Source: Annulohypoxylon bovei var. microspora (lineage: Eukaryota; Ascomycota; Sordariomycetes; Xylariales; Hypoxylaceae). Taken from it: DNA of 64,000 nucleotides. Location: positions 1-64,000 of the forward strand of contig MU405394.1 in the NCBI GenBank assembly GCA_022836615.1. Direction: 5' to 3'. The position numbers and the translations under genes were made by a program. The notes under the pieces were generated by a model that worked only from the letters and a program-made list of their open reading frames with translations, was not told the DNA's origin and did not search any database. Within the stretch, counting starts at the first letter, position 1. The number at the start of each line of letters is the position of its first letter. Positions 1 through 12,739 of the stretch are shown here, piece by piece.

Positions 1-425
1 CAAGTCGATGAAAACCTGACCAATTGACCAATCGACGGCCGCGGGCGGCCGGCGGAGGGTTTTTGCGAGGCGCGCGCAGCGCGCCGAGCAAAAACTCGAA
101 GCCGGCCGTCCGGGCGGGTTGAATAAAACGTTGAAAAGGGTGTAAAAGTGAAAAATCGAGGAATCGAACCTGGGGATCTCAGAGCTGTGGTTTTAGCTGA
201 CAAAGGCCCCGAGAAAGGGATGTTGCTGGAAAACCCCGCTTAATTGAGCGATGCACCCAATCAAAGCTGAAAGGGCAGTTAGCGCGGAGCTAAAAAGATT
301 CAACGCCGGGTGGGTGGTTCGAACCGTGGGAGCTCGGGAAAAAGACCCGTTGTGTGGCGTGGGTGTGGCTTGTTTTGTGGCTGAAATTCGGGGTTATTGT
401 GTCCGCGGATGCGGGGACTTCACGT
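1..425. other. GC-balanced segment that escaped RIP, left edge
   Basis: The first 425 bases have ordinary base composition, with many CpA and TpG dinucleotides, and stop sharply where AT-rich sequence begins near 426. This looks like non-repeated or recently arrived DNA next to the mutated block. I find no open frame worth calling. A box resembling a tRNA T-arm on the minus strand near 150-175 does not fold into a tRNA. The segment continues off the window, so it could be the flank of a gene or the end of another young element. Confidence 0.6.
34..110. repeat. GC-rich imperfect inverted repeat (hairpin)
   Basis: The core pairs GGCGCGC with GCGCGCC around a 3-base loop. It is flanked by a pairing of gggttttt (57-64) with aaaaactc (about 90-97), then GGCCGGC (47-53) with GCCGGCC (101-107), then gacggcc (34-40) with ggccgtc (104-110, overlapping). 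The arms are interrupted by short mismatches. It may be a structured intergenic element or the tip of a palindromic repeat; no function can be assigned. Confidence 0.55.
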
Positions 426-581
426 AATAATATTAAAATTAATATATATTACGTTAATTTTTTATTAAATAATAAAAGTTAATTTTTTATAATAATAAAT
501 TTAATTTATATATTTAATTTTTTAATAAAAACTCGTTCGATTTCCGATTAAAATACTTTTTTATAAAAAAATTAATAATAA

Positions 582-1821
582 TTCGTTCGGAAAATATTAT
601 TACGTTTAAACTTTTAAATAATTAATTATATATTATTAAAAAATTAATAAATAATTAATAAAATAATTAATAAATAATTAATAAATAATTAATAAAAAAT
701 TAATAAATTTTTTCGAATTTAATTAATATTAATAAAACGCTTTTAATTAATTAAATTCATTTATATTTTTAATTAAATATATTTTTTTTTAAATTTATTT
801 TTTAATTATTTATACGTGTAATAACCTTTTTAAGCCATTTTTTTAATTAACCACCTTTTAAATTATATATTAAACCATTTTTAAATTATTATTTTTCGCG
901 TGTAAAAACCATTTTTTTAAAAGTTAATTAATTATTTACTTTTATTTAATTATATAAAAACGAATTAATTTATATTAAAAATTAAATCTTTTAAATTATG
1001 TAAATTTTTAAAATTATGTAAAGCTTTAAAATCATGTAAAATTAATAATTAAGTTAAGGTTAAAGGTAAAAATAAAATTAAAATTAAAATTTAAGGGTTT
1101 AAAAGGTGGTAAAAACCCCCCATGTGGGAATATATTTTTTTTATTAAAGAATTAATAAGTTATTTAACCCGTTGTTTAATTTATACATACGTACGTAAAT
1201 AAATAAATAAATTAATTAATTATTTAATTAATTATTAAATTAATTAACTTTTAAATTAAAGTTTTAATTAATTAATTAATTAATTAATTAAGTATTTAAA
1301 TAATTAATTTATTAATAAATTAATTAAATAAATTAATTAAATGTTTAATTATTTATTTAACCATTTAATTAATTAATTAATTTTTAAATTAATTATTTAA
1401 TTAATTTTTTAATTAACTTTTAAATTAACTTTTTAATTAATTTTTAAATTAACTTTTTAACCAAGGTTTTAATTAATTAATAAATTAATTAATTAATTAA
1501 TTAATTAATTAAATAAATAATAATGTTTTTTAAATAAAATTTTTTTTTTTCCACTTTATTACCCCCTTTTTTTATCCTTTTTCCCACCCCTTTTTTTACC
1601 CTTTTTTTACCCCGTTTTTTACCCCGTTTTCCACCCCTTTTTTAAACCTTTTCCCAACTAATAACTTTTTATAAAAAAAAATTTTTAAGGTTTTTTTTTT
1701 CTTTTTTTTAATCTTCGTAACTTTAGGAAGGTAAAAACGCTTTAAAGCTTACGTAAGTCGCGTTTTCCCGGACATTGTAAAAGGCCGTACCGGGTAAAAA
1801 AAAAAAAAACCTTAAAAATTT
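582..1821 (+). mobile_element. Hel-A: Helitron-like non-autonomous repeat
   Basis: This is one of five copies of a 1.0-1.3 kb repeat. It starts TTCGTTCGG (TCCGTCCGG in the least mutated copy) and ends in a 143-base inverted-repeat module (1679-1821) finishing CCTTAAAAATTT. The body is rich in TTAATTAA, followed by a pyrimidine tract (about 1546-1650). The host base before it is A and after it T, with no target duplication visible. It carries no open frame. The flanks (426-581 and from 1822) are unassigned AT-rich DNA, so there is no empty site for this copy. Confidence 0.7.
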
Positions 1822-3130
1822 TAATTAACATTATTTAATAATAATCGATATAATAAAGCTTTTGTAAATTTAATTTAATTTATAATATTTTAAAAATAAT
1901 ATTAACGATAATATAATAAAATAATAATAAAACATAATATATATTCGTATAAAATTCGCGAAAATAATAAACTTATAATATTTTTCATTATAATTAAACT
2001 TATTTCGCGTAAATAAAAAAAATTATCACTTTATTTAAAAAATAAAACGTAAAAAAAATATAATATTATTTTTTAATAATAATAAACTTAAATATTAAAT
2101 AATAAATAACCGTAATAATATTATAACGAAAACGTTTTTAAAATTAATATACGTTTTTAAATTCATTTTTAAATTAAAACACATAACCATAAATTTAATT
2201 AAAATACGAATAAATAAAACGAAATAATATTATTAATATATATAAATCATTATATAATTTAATAATAATTTAAAAAAAAATTAAAATTAATCGAAACGAT
2301 AACGATAATTTAATAAAACACTTATAATTTCATAACACTTATAATAACGTATATAAAATAAATAAAAAATCATTATAATATAATAAAAAATATAAAAAAA
2401 CTCGATAATTTCGTTATTAATAAAATTATATAACGCATATATAAAACGTAAATAAATCATATAAAACATATTAATAATAATTAATTTAATTTATAATAAA
2501 ATAATTATAATATATTATTAATAATAACTTAATAATTCGAAATTTTTAATATTAAAAAAAAATATTTATAATTTATTTATAATATAAAAAAAACCTTATA
2601 AATTAAAAAAATAATAAAAATCTTTTATTATATTATAATTAAAAAAGTAAAAATAACCTTTTTAAAACTTTTAATTTTATAAATAATAAAACTTTTTAAA
2701 TAAAATTATTTAAAATAAAATTAATTAATAATAAAATAATAAATCACCGGTAAATAAAACCTTTAATAATAAAAAAAAAAACCATAATCACTTTATTTTA
2801 AAACATTTTTTTCGTTAAATTTATTATTTAATCGTAACTTTATTTTATTAAATTTAATTAATTAATTAATTACTTTTTTATTACTTTTCTTTAATTATTT
2901 TTATTAAAAAAATAAGCTTTTATAATTATAAAATAAAAAATAATATTAACGTATAATAATAAAAATTAATAATCATAACGGAATAAATTTTCTTCGACAT
3001 ATAATTTTTATTTAAATATTTACCATATAATAACACCGTACACCCATTTTTATAAGCTTAATTTATTTAAAAACTTAAAGGTAATTAACGTAAAAATAAA
3101 TAAATAAATAATAAATAAATAAATAAATTA
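1822..3130. other. unassigned RIP-mutated AT-rich sequence
   Basis: This is extremely AT-rich with CpA depletion and no match to the other repeat families here. The 60-codon minus-strand frame at 2287-2469 shows no family motif and is probably chance. The stretch 426-581 to the left of Hel-A has the same character and may be the other half of one interrupted relic. Confidence 0.5.
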
Positions 3131-3750
3131 ACCATTTAATGAAAAAAATTATAATTTTTTTTATAAACGTTTAAAACGTCGTTAAAACGTTTATTAAGCC
3201 GAATAATATTATTATTTATTTATATATTTCGAATAAGGTTATAAAAGCCGTTTTTTTACGGTGTGGTTCGTATATAAATATATGTTAAAACCCGTTTTTT
3301 AAATTAATGAAAACGTATCATTTATAATTTAATGTTTTTTAAATTTAATCCATGGTATTAAATAACGGATGCGTGTTTTTTTTTATATATTTATTAACTT
3401 TTTAATAATTATAATAAAAACGTTAAATTACATTTAAATTTATTTTATTTAATATAACCATTTAACCGAAGATTTTTTTAAAGGTAAATAACGATAATAA
3501 AACTTAAAAACTTTTATTTTTTTAAATAATTTTTCTTTTATATTTTTTAATGAATTTATATAACGTTTATTTTTATCGTAAATTATATTTTTTTAAAAAA
3601 AACTTTATAAATGGAAAATTACTTATATTAATATAATATTATATTTTCGTAATTATATTTACTCGTTATTTTTTTTCATTAAAAAATTTAAATATTTTAT
3701 TAATATAAATGTTTAAATAAACATTAATTATATTATTTATAATAAATATA

Positions 3751-3890
3751 TATTACGGGTCGAAAACTTGGAAAATTAATTAAAATAAAAATTAACGCGA
3801 GTTTATATTATGGTTATAAACGCGATAAGCGTGGGTTTTTATAATAAAATTATTAATAATTTTAAATAAATTATTAAAGTTATTAAAATA
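3751..3890 (+). repeat. G2 5' LTR, left part
   Basis: It begins tattacgggtcg (TG changed to TA) and matches the first 140 bases of the G1 LTR. It is cut where X inserted; the copy aaata at 3886-3890 is repeated at 11961-11965. Confidence 0.88.
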
Positions 3891-4028
3891 TATCACGTGG
3901 AAAATGTGGATCATAGTTTTTATTAAACCTTTATTTATACGTTTTTATAAAATACGATTTCTTTAAGTTATATTAATTTAATAAATTATTTAAAACTTTT
4001 AATTTTTTTTTTTAATTTTATTATAATA
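3891..4028 (+). repeat. X left LTR (138 bases)
   Basis: It matches 11823-11960 base for base apart from RIP-type changes (for example accgtaata against attataata at the 3' end). It contains the palindrome CACGTG at 3894-3899. Confidence 0.82.
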
Positions 4029-4415
4029 ATTATAAACTTAAAAATGCATTAAGTTTTACACTTTATATTATTCGTATAATAATAAAGTAAATTATTATTA
4101 TATAACGATATAAGCTTATATTTATTTATTACACGGGTATATAAAATAATAATGGTTTTTTTTTATTTAATATAAGTTTAATTAACCGTACGAATAAAAT
4201 AAATAACCTTTAAAATCGCTTTAATTAATAATAATAAAATTAAAAATAAATTTTTTTTTAAAAACGAAATGGTAAAATTAATTAAAGAATTATATTTAAA
4301 GGTTAAAATAAATTATATTAACGAGTGGAACGTTAACGTATTAAAATTTATAATCAAATAATACGATAAAAAATTTTAAAAAACATATATTTTTAAAGTT
4401 AAAAAAAAACTTAAT

Positions 4416-4727
4416 TATTATAGGTCGAAGACCTAGAAAGTTAATCAAGGTAAAGATTAATGTGAGCTTATATTATGGTTATAAACGCAATAAGCGTGGG
4501 TCTTTATAATGAAATTATTAATAGCTTTAAATAGGTTATAAAAGCTATTAAAATATATATAAAAAGGGTTTTTATATTAATTAACTTAATTTATATCTTT
4601 AAACATAAATATTATAGCCCTAAAAATAAAAGGTTATTATTTTTCTTTTTTTTTTTTATTAATAAAAATAATCTTATTTTTAACCTTATATAATATAAGT
4701 TTATTATTATTTATAAAAATTATTATA
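4416..4727 (+). repeat. G1 5' LTR
   Basis: 312 bases, beginning tattataggtcg and ending attattata. The intact family form begins TGTTA and ends CACA, as the least mutated copies (G3, G2) show. It differs from the 3' LTR almost only by C/T and G/A. Confidence 0.92.
4558..4564 (+). promoter_or_regulatory. probable TATA box in the gypsy LTR
   Basis: TATAAAA lies about 140 bases into the LTR. The same place reads catgtataaaa in the 3' LTR (9915-9921) and in reverse complement in G3. The conserved position in all copies fits an LTR promoter; the role is inferred. The same spot is where X and Hel-C inserted in other copies. Confidence 0.4.
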
Positions 4728-5339
4728 TATTTTTATTAATCATTTTTTAATTAATAAAAGTTTTCAAAAAAGTATTTATTATATTAAATAATAACCTAAT
4801 ATATAAATATCTCTTAAATAATAAACGATTAAAACCTTATAATATTTATTATTTTTTATTAACATAATTTAAATATATATAAACTCTTCAATAATTTCCT
4901 TAACAACCTTATAATCAACTTATTAAGCAACTTTAATTCATTTTACAAAATTAAAGAAATAATTTTAATTAAAAATAAATATTTAATTTAAATTAACAAA
5001 CAAAAGGATTTCTTAATATATATAATTATATTAAATTTCTTTATTTTGGAAAACTTAATATATTTTAGATTAAAAAAAAATAAATATTTAAAGATTATAT
5101 CTTTAATTTTAACTAAAAAACGATAACGTTTAATATAATAGTTTAATATAAAAGGGTTTAATAGATAATATAATAATTAAACTTTTATTTAAATCTTAAT
5201 CGAAAAATTTAAAGATAAATAATCAATCTAAATCACTTATTAAAACTTAACTAAAATATGTTAAAATATCTTTTAATATTTCGGCGATTTTTTCGTTGAT
5301 TTTAAAAATAAATTAATTTTAATTAATAAGTTATATTAA

Positions 5340-8300
5340 AAAAAAAAAAAAAAATTAATTATATTAATATGGGGTTGAATAGTAAGTTAAGGAACGTTCT
5401 TATAGTTAAAAAATTAAATAAAAAGGATTATAATAAATAAATGGTTAAAATTAATAACATAATAGTTAAAATAGAAGGAATATTGGATTATAAGAAGAAA
5501 AATAATTGTTTTACAATTATTTAATATAAAAAAGCATTTAATTAAAAAGTTATTAATCTTATTAATATAATAATTATTTAAAAATAAAGATTAAAACTTA
5601 ATAAGAATAGAGATATGATTATAAATAAAGTGAATTATATAACTTTAATTATTATAATAATTATAGTAATAAGTTAAACAAATAGTTTACATTAAAATGA
5701 TAATAATTTATTAAAGATATAATAGAAGTTAAATTAAGAGTTTAAGAAACTTAAAAGGGAGGATAAATGTATTTATTATATAAAGATAAGGTATTTTATA
5801 ATAATTTATTTATCGTTTTAAGTTACATCTTAATTAAATTATAATAATGGAAACAATATACCACAAATAATTATTATAAAGGTTTAAAATAATTAAAATA
5901 TTAAAAATAATTACGAATTATTAAAATGTTTAAAAAACAAATAATTTTTAAGCAAAATTATATTTAAAGGTTAATATTAAGATTTATAAATATTAAAGAA
6001 ATTTTAAATAAAATGTATATTATTTTTTTTTTAATTAAGATTTTATTAAACAAATAAAAATTTATTAATATATTTATAAATTTAAAATATTTAATATATT
6101 TAATATTTAATAAAAGATTTATATAATAAATAAAATTATTACGTATATTTATTTAAAAAAAAAAATTAAAATTAATTAAAAATAAGGAATTTTATATAAT
6201 TAATATATTTATATATATAAAGATTAATATAAATGATAAAAAGGAATAAATATAAGATTATATTATTTTAAATTTTATATTTTTTTTAATATTAAGAAAA
6301 TTATAAATAAAATAAAACGATATTATTTATAAGGCGAAAAAAAAATCGATTAAGATAAGTTTAAAAAAATATGGCTTAGTAATATATAAAAAAAATTAGA
6401 ATATTATTTAAATACTTTATAATATTAAGATAAAATATTTATAAATTAAGGAAATTAAATATATAATAAGAAATATATTCTTAATATTTATGATTTAAAA
6501 AAAGAAACGTTAATATAAAAAAAATAATAAAAACATTTAAATTTTTAATATTATTATATAAAATATTAATATTATATTAAAAAAAAAAGAAAAATTTACA
6601 ATTAATTAAATTTAAAAGGCATTATTTAATAAATTAAAGGATTAAATCAAAGATTTCTTAAATAATAAAAATATAACATTATTATTATTAAAGTTAAGGT
6701 TAAACATTAAAGTTAATTTATAAAAAAATAATTAAAATAAGAAAAAAAAGGTTTTATAAAAGCCTTTATATAACATATTAAAAAAAAAGCTTTTAATGTT
6801 ATAAAAAACTTTAATAAATTTATTAAATAAAGAATAAATTAAGGTTAATAATTTATTAAAAGGGGCATTAATATTATTTATAAAGAAATTAAAAAGTAAC
6901 TTTTAGTTTTATATGGATTATAAGGCTTTTAATGTTATCTTAACACGTAATTATTACCCGTTATTATTAATTAAAGAAATCTTACAATCTTTTTATAAGG
7001 TTAGGTGGTTAATTAAAATCAACATTAAAGTTACATTTTACAAATTGCAAATAAAGGAAAAAAATGAATGGAAAATTGCTTTTTACACCTAATTTAAGGC
7101 TTTTAAATAATTAATTATATTTTTTAAATTATATAAAACACTAGCGGCGTTTTAATATTATATTAATAAAACTTTATTTAACCTTTTAAATAATTATTAT
7201 TTAATATATATAAATAATATAATAATTTATTTAAACAGGTTTTATAAAGATTATATAAATAAAATTAAAACAATATTAAAACATTTTAATAACACTAATT
7301 TAAAATTAAACCTTTTTAAATGTTTTTTTATTATAAAAAAAATTAAATACTTAGGTTTTATTATTATGGTGGAAAAAGGGATTAAGGTAAATTTTAATAA
7401 AATTATAATTATTAAAAGATGGGAATTATTTATGAATGTATAGGGAGTTTATAATTTTTTAAGGTTTATAAACTTTTATAAAACATTTATCAAAGGATTT
7501 AATAAGTTAATTGTCTTTTTAACCACTTTAATGAAGAAAGGGGTCCTCTTTAAGTAGGGGTAAAAAATAAACGTAGCATTTAAAGAATTAAAATATTTAT
7601 TTATTATTATATTGATCCTAGTTTATTAAGATCTTAATTAAGAAATATACTTAAAAGCAAATTATTTAAGATAGGCTTTAAAAGCCTGCCTTTCATAAAA
7701 GGATTATAATGGGATGTTAAAGCTTGTAGCTTATTATTTGGTAAAGTTGTTACTAATTAAATATAATTATAAAATATATAATAAAAAGCTTTTAATAATC
7801 ATTAAATTAATAAAAGCATGGTAAGGGGAATTATAAAGGGTGGTTAAACCTTTTATGATCTTTATAAATTATAAGAATTTAAAATATTTTATAATTATCT
7901 ATAAATTGAATAAACGTTAAATATATTAAGAATAAACCTTATTAAAATTTAATTTTATTATAAAATATTAGGCCAACAAGGAAATAAAATGATCCAATGC
8001 CTTATTAAAATAAAGCCAAGATATCTCAGTAAACCAAAAGGATGAAAAGGTGACAAATTATATATAATATTTATTTAAATAAAAATAGTTACTTTTAATA
8101 AGGACGATAGTGATAAGCATCTAAGTATTTTTAATAAATATTATTAAGGTATTAAAAAGGGGGGTAATATTAAATCAAAGCCTTGTAATTATATTTATCG
8201 GAAAAAGAATCTTTTATAATGAAGATTTATAAGCTTTATGGGATTAAGGGGTTATTAAGGATATAAATTTTAAAACAATTTATAAAATTATTAATAAAGA

Positions 8301-9710
8301 TAATTATTATTTTCTATTAATTTTTAAAGATTATAAGGTTTTGATCGTTAAATGTGGCTTAAATGATAAAGGAGTTATATTATTTAAGGAATAAATGTAG
8401 ATATTGGATTAAAAGCCTTTTAAAATGGTTATAATTTAAAATATTTATGATTTTTACATCACAGGCCATTTAAGAAAAAACAATATTATTACGATTATTT
8501 TAAGGTCTTTTTATTGGCTAATTATGGGATAAGATATATAAAAGTTTTATAAGAATTATAATATTTGCGGTTAAATTTATATTTAATGAACTTAATAAAA
8601 AAAATTATTAAAATCCTTATTTATTTTCGATTATTATTTTTTAAAATTATTTATTAATTTTATAATAAAAATATTAGTAAAAAAAAAAGGAAACCCTTAG
8701 TATTTAATGGTGGTTATTTACTGGTTATTAAAATGGGTTTTATTAAAAATGATGGATATTATAAAGGTTAAAACATGTATTATAAGGTTTATATATATTT
8801 ACGTTAAGTATTACAGCTTTTTTACAACGGTAATATTAGATTAAAAAAATAATTAAATAAGCACATTTTAGATAAAATTTTATAAATTAATAAGGGTGGT
8901 ATAATGTTTATTTATTATTTTTAATTTAAAAATTAATAGGTTTACGGAAAAGATGAATTAAGAAATATAAACATATTTATGATGTTTTTTAATTTACGTA
9001 TAATTTAATTAATTAAAAATGTTATTTATAGCAATAATAATAATTAATAATTAAAATATAATGGTTAAATTAAACCTTTTTTATATAACATATAAATATT
9101 ACATATATTTAATTAAATAAATTATTAATAAAATCCTAAATAAGTTATTTAAAGAATAACAAATTATGGATTTTATAATTAGGATTAAAGAAATTAATAA
9201 ATATACTTAAATTATTATAATTATAATTTAAAAACGTATAAAACATATAATAAATTAATTTTAATTAAAGGGTTTTAAATATAAAGTAAATAATAAAGTT
9301 TAATTAAATTTGAAGAATATTATAATATTATAACTTAAAAAGAAATTTTTTTAGTTATATGCAAAATATAAAATAATTAAAGTAATTAATTTTTATATGG
9401 TAAAATTAGACATATTTATGGGAATTTGGCTACAATTTTATATCGAATTATTTAAATTAACAATTATAAATCTATTATTATCTTAAATATAAAACAACGT
9501 TTAATTATTATTTTTTATTAGTTAAGACGGCAAAGATCTCAAATATATTATTAAGGAAATTTTACGATTAAAAAGTAAGCGTAAAAGACAAGGCGTATGT
9601 AAAATGGTATTAATTAAATGGAAAGGTTATGTAGAGTTAATGTGGGAGCCTTGGGAAGAATTAAAAAATATGGAGGCCTTAGAAATGTTTTGTTAACAAT
9701 TTGGGGTAAG
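5340..9710 (+). pseudogene. G1 gag-pol polyprotein relic
   Basis: This is a dead gag-pol. A gag zinc knuckle of CX2CX4HX4C spacing lies at 5768-5809, read as C-Y-Y-Y, the later Cys and His codons having become Tyr. Reverse transcriptase starts near 6905 (FYMDYKAFN), with the catalytic YxDD read as YINN at 7207-7218. RNase H follows at about 7560-7780. The integrase zinc-binding segment spans 8446-8568, with the second His (8467-8469) and last Cys (8566-8568) intact and two others now Tyr. A chromodomain closes the frame at about 9523-9690. Stops are mostly TAA or TAG at positions that in sister copies are Gln or Trp. No single intact frame remains. Confidence 0.9.
9523..9690 (+). pseudogene. 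G1 chromodomain at the integrase C terminus
   Basis: The frame reads through IKEILRLKSK, then MVLIKWKGY, then WEPWEELKNMEALEMF. This is the chromodomain order of a first strand, the LVKWKGY core, and the WEP helix with its aromatic residues. Reading continues to a TAA inside the MFC*QFGVRN stretch. Chromodomains bind methylated histone tails and steer integration. The same domain is readable in G3 (about 23830-24040, minus) and G2 (about 18250-18430). Confidence 0.88.
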
Positions 9711-9757
9711 AAACGGGGTGAGCGAAGAAACTTTTGCGATTATAGGCCTTAGAAAAT

Positions 9758-9772
9758 GAGGGAGGGGGGTAT
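9758..9772 (+). promoter_or_regulatory. polypurine tract of G1
   Basis: Gagggaggggggtat lies directly before the 3' LTR, the place where plus-strand DNA synthesis is primed in LTR retrotransposons. G3 keeps the same G-rich tract in reverse complement at 23789-23805. G2 has it mutated to an A-run. Confidence 0.75.
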
Positions 9773-10084
9773 TATTATAGGTCAAGGACCTGGAAAGTTA
9801 ATCAAAATAAAGATTAATGCGAGTTTATATTATAATTATAAATGTAATAAGTATAGGTTTTTATAATAAAGTTATTAATAGTTTTAAATAAATTGTAAAA
9901 ACTATTAAAACATGTATAAAAAAGGTTTCCACGTTAATTAACTTAATCCATATTTTTAAGCATAAATATTATAACTTTAAGGACGAAAGGTTATTACTTT
10001 TCCCTTTCTTTTTTATCAATGAAAATAACCTTATTTTTAACCCCATATAATATAAATTTACCATTACTTATGGGAACCGTCATA
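9773..10084 (+). repeat. G1 3' LTR
   Basis: 312 bases, same length as the 5' LTR, starting tattataggtca and ending accgtcata before the target duplication ttaat. Confidence 0.92.
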
Positions 10085-10089
10085 TTAAT

Positions 10090-11822
10090 TTTAAATATTA
10101 ATAATAAAAATCCTTTAAGGTTAAAAAATTTAATAAGTTTTTTAAAATATATATAATTTTAAAAAAACGACGACGAGTTCCCCGGGGAATATATAACCTT
10201 TAAGGGGTAATAACAATAAACTTTTAAAAGTATATAACCTTTAAAAATAATAATAACGAGCTTTATAAAAAGCGACGTTAAATTTAACGATATTAAGGTT
10301 TTAATGGTACGAGTTTAAAAGTTATTAAATTAAAAGTTTCGGGCGGGTAAAAACCTTTTAAAGCCATACGTTTTAAAGGTTAATAATAACCTTTTAAAAC
10401 CATACGTTTTAAAGGTTAATAATAACCTTTTAAAGCCGTGCGCTTTAAAAGGTGAAAGAAACTTTAATAAACGTTAAAAATCGAACGAACGGTTAACGTT
10501 TTAAGGCTTTAATATAAATAAACGAATAAAATAAAAAACTTAATTATTTATTATTTATATTTATTTTTTTTATAAATTTATCGGAAAAATTAAACTTAAT
10601 TTATTTTAATAAACTTAAATTAATATTTAAGAATTTTATTTATATTTTTTTAATTATATTATTTTTTAATTAATTAAACGCGTTATATTTTTTTTTTACT
10701 TTACCCCACAAATTCTTAAAATTTAATTTAAACACCAATAGTTTTTAATTTTATTATTTATTATTTTAAAAAAACCTTATTTTTTAATTAATTTTTTAAT
10801 TATGTAATAAATAATATATTCTTTAAATAAATAATCATCTTATATATTAAAGATATTTATTAACGCTTTTTTAAATTTATAAAACCTTTAAATTACGTTT
10901 TAAGTCGTGTTTTAAATTGTATTTTAAATTATAATTTAAGTTACGTTTTAAATCGCGTATCGCGTTTTTTAATTAAAATGTTAATATAATATTAATTATA
11001 ATAAATTAATACATAAATAATTTAAATGTAAAATTATTTAAAATGGATTAAATACAAAGGAATTAACCGATAAATATGTTTCGTAAATTTATTAATTTCT
11101 TTTAATTATATAATGGTGGTTTTTATAAGGGGTTTTTTTATAAGGAAAATGGTGGTCGTAACATTAATTTAAATTAATCTTTATATACGTTAAATTAATT
11201 AAAAAGGTTTTAAAAATAATTACAAGGTTTATATAAAGTATAATATATTTAATTTTATTATTTTAAAAAATGTTATATAAATTGTAATGGTATTACGATT
11301 AAAAACGTTGTTAAATTCTTTTAAAAAAATTCGATTTTAAATATATATTTTAACATTAAATTTCTTTGTGTAAAAAATAATTATAAGTGTTAATATGCGA
11401 ATTTTTTTAAATTTATTTATATTTAAATTATAATTTAAAAAACGTTACGTTTTAACTTTATAAATATAATAACACGAACCATGGTTATTAAAGTTATATA
11501 ATTAAAGCGGGTACGGGTGTAAGTGGGTGTAACCCGCTCATTTTTTAAATTATAAATTAAACTCGTTAAAATAAAACTTAACAATGTTTAAATTAAATTT
11601 AATTAATGAATCGGTTAAAAATCACGGGGATTTAACTTAAAAAGCTTTATACGAAAAATTTAATTATATGAAATCACGTGGTTAAATTAATAAAAAGTAT
11701 TAAATATTATTAAAATTAATTAAATAAATCGCAAGGTTTAAAATTAAAAGTAAGGCTTTTTTTTTATATAAATACTTAGTTTAATAAAAGCTTTAAAATA
11801 ATATAATAAAAGTTAAAAAATG
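10090..11822. other. right internal part of X
   Basis: AT-rich with scattered GC patches (for example ttccccggggaa near 10176) and the 36-base tandem array. No protein motif is recognised. With 4029-4410 it makes up the internal region of X. Confidence 0.5.
10352..10457. repeat. 36-base tandem repeat, three units, each palindromic
   Basis: Units begin at 10352, 10388 and 10424. Each opens aaccttttaaa and returns tttaaaggtt around a core of gccatacg, accatacg or gccgtgcg. The third unit is more GC-rich and lacks the trailing taataat. The dyad symmetry of each unit suggests a hairpin-forming or protein-binding array inside X. Confidence 0.75.
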
Positions 11823-11960
11823 TGTCACGTGGAAAACGTGGATTATAACTTTTATTAAACCTTTATTTATACGTTTTTATAAAATACGATTTCCTTAAGT
11901 TATATTAACCCGGTAAATTACTTAAAACCTTTAATTTTTTCTTTTAATTTTACCGTAATA
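11823..11960 (+). repeat. X right LTR (138 bases)
   Basis: This is the less mutated of the two X LTRs, starting tgtcacgtgg. A purine-rich stretch just before it (about 11807-11820) could be the polypurine tract. Confidence 0.82.
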
Positions 11961-12135
11961 AAATATATATAAAAAAGGTTTTTACGTTAATTAACTTAAT
12001 TTATATTTTTAAATATAAATATTATAATTTTAAAAATAAAAGGTTATTATTTTTCCTTTTTTTTTATTAATAAAAATAATTTTATTTTTAATCTTATATA
12101 ATATAAATTTATCGTTATTTATAAAAATTATCACA
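11961..12135 (+). repeat. G2 5' LTR, right part
   Basis: It resumes after X with the duplicated aaata, continues through tataaaaaaggttttt and ends attatcaca, which keeps the original CACA end. Together with 3751-3890 it restores an LTR of about 310 bases. Confidence 0.88.
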
Positions 12136-12739
12136 TATTTTTATTAATTATTTTTTAATTAATAAAAGTTTTTAAAAAAAAACGTTTATTACGTTAAATA
12201 ATAACTTAATATATAAATATTTTTTAAATAATAAATAATTAAAACTTTATAATATTTATTATTTTTTATTAATATAATTTAAATATATATAAATTTTTTA
12301 ATAATTTCTTTAATAATTTTATAATTAATTTATTAAATAACTTTAATTTATTTTACGAAACCAAAGAAATGGTTTTAATTAAAAATAAATATTTAATTTA
12401 AATTAATGAATAAGAAAATTTCTTAATATATGTAATTATATTAAATCTTTTTATTTTAAAAAATTTAATATATTTTAAATTAAAAAAAAATAAATACTTA
12501 AAAATTATGTTTTCGATTTTAATTAAAAAACGGTAACGTTTAATATAATAATTTAATATGAAAAAGTTTAATAAAAAATATAATAATTAAGCTTTTATTT
12601 AAATTTTAATCGAAAAATTTAAAAATAAATAATTGATTTAAGTTGTTTATTAAAATTTAATTAAAATATATTAAGGTGTTTTTTAATATTTCGGTGATTT
12701 TTTTATTAATTTTAAAAATAAGTTAATTTTAATTAACGG

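Larger units (their letters stand above)
4416..10084 (+). mobile_element. G1: complete Ty3/gypsy chromodomain LTR retrotransposon
   Basis: G1 is 5,669 bases with two 312-base LTRs (4416-4727 and 9773-10084). The exact 5-base target duplication ttaat is at 4411-4415 and 10085-10089. The order is LTR, gag with zinc knuckle, reverse transcriptase, RNase H, integrase, chromodomain, polypurine tract, LTR. The C-terminal chromodomain marks the chromovirus branch of Ty3/gypsy, whose integrases target heterochromatin in studied members. All frames are broken by RIP. It sits innermost in the nest (G1 in X in G2 in Z1) and is among the least mutated copies. Confidence 0.93.
3891..11960 (+). mobile_element. 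X: small LTR element nested in the G2 LTR
   Basis: X has two direct terminal repeats of 138 bases, 3891-4028 and 11823-11960, each starting T(G/A)TCACGTGG and ending taata. The 5-base target duplication aaata is exact on both sides (3886-3890 and 11961-11965). Once G1 is removed, X is only about 2.4 kb. I recognise no gag or pol motif in the 4029-4410 and 10090-11822 remainder. It is probably a non-autonomous LTR element; extreme decay of an autonomous one cannot be excluded. Strand is assigned by TG at the left. Confidence 0.82.

Noticed and set aside
150..230. Possible tRNA on the minus strand (GGTTCGATTCC-like T-arm)
   Set aside because: Only 4 of 5 T-stem pairs form, the expected anticodon stem does not pair with a 7-base loop, and no D-arm or acceptor stem is found.
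2287..2469. 60-codon minus-strand frame rich in Tyr, Phe and Ile
   Set aside because: No family motif and no neighbouring domain evidence; consistent with chance in AT-rich DNA.
10352..10457. CRISPR-like array (three 36-base units)
   Set aside because: Units are contiguous with no unique spacers, only three copies, inside a fungal LTR element.
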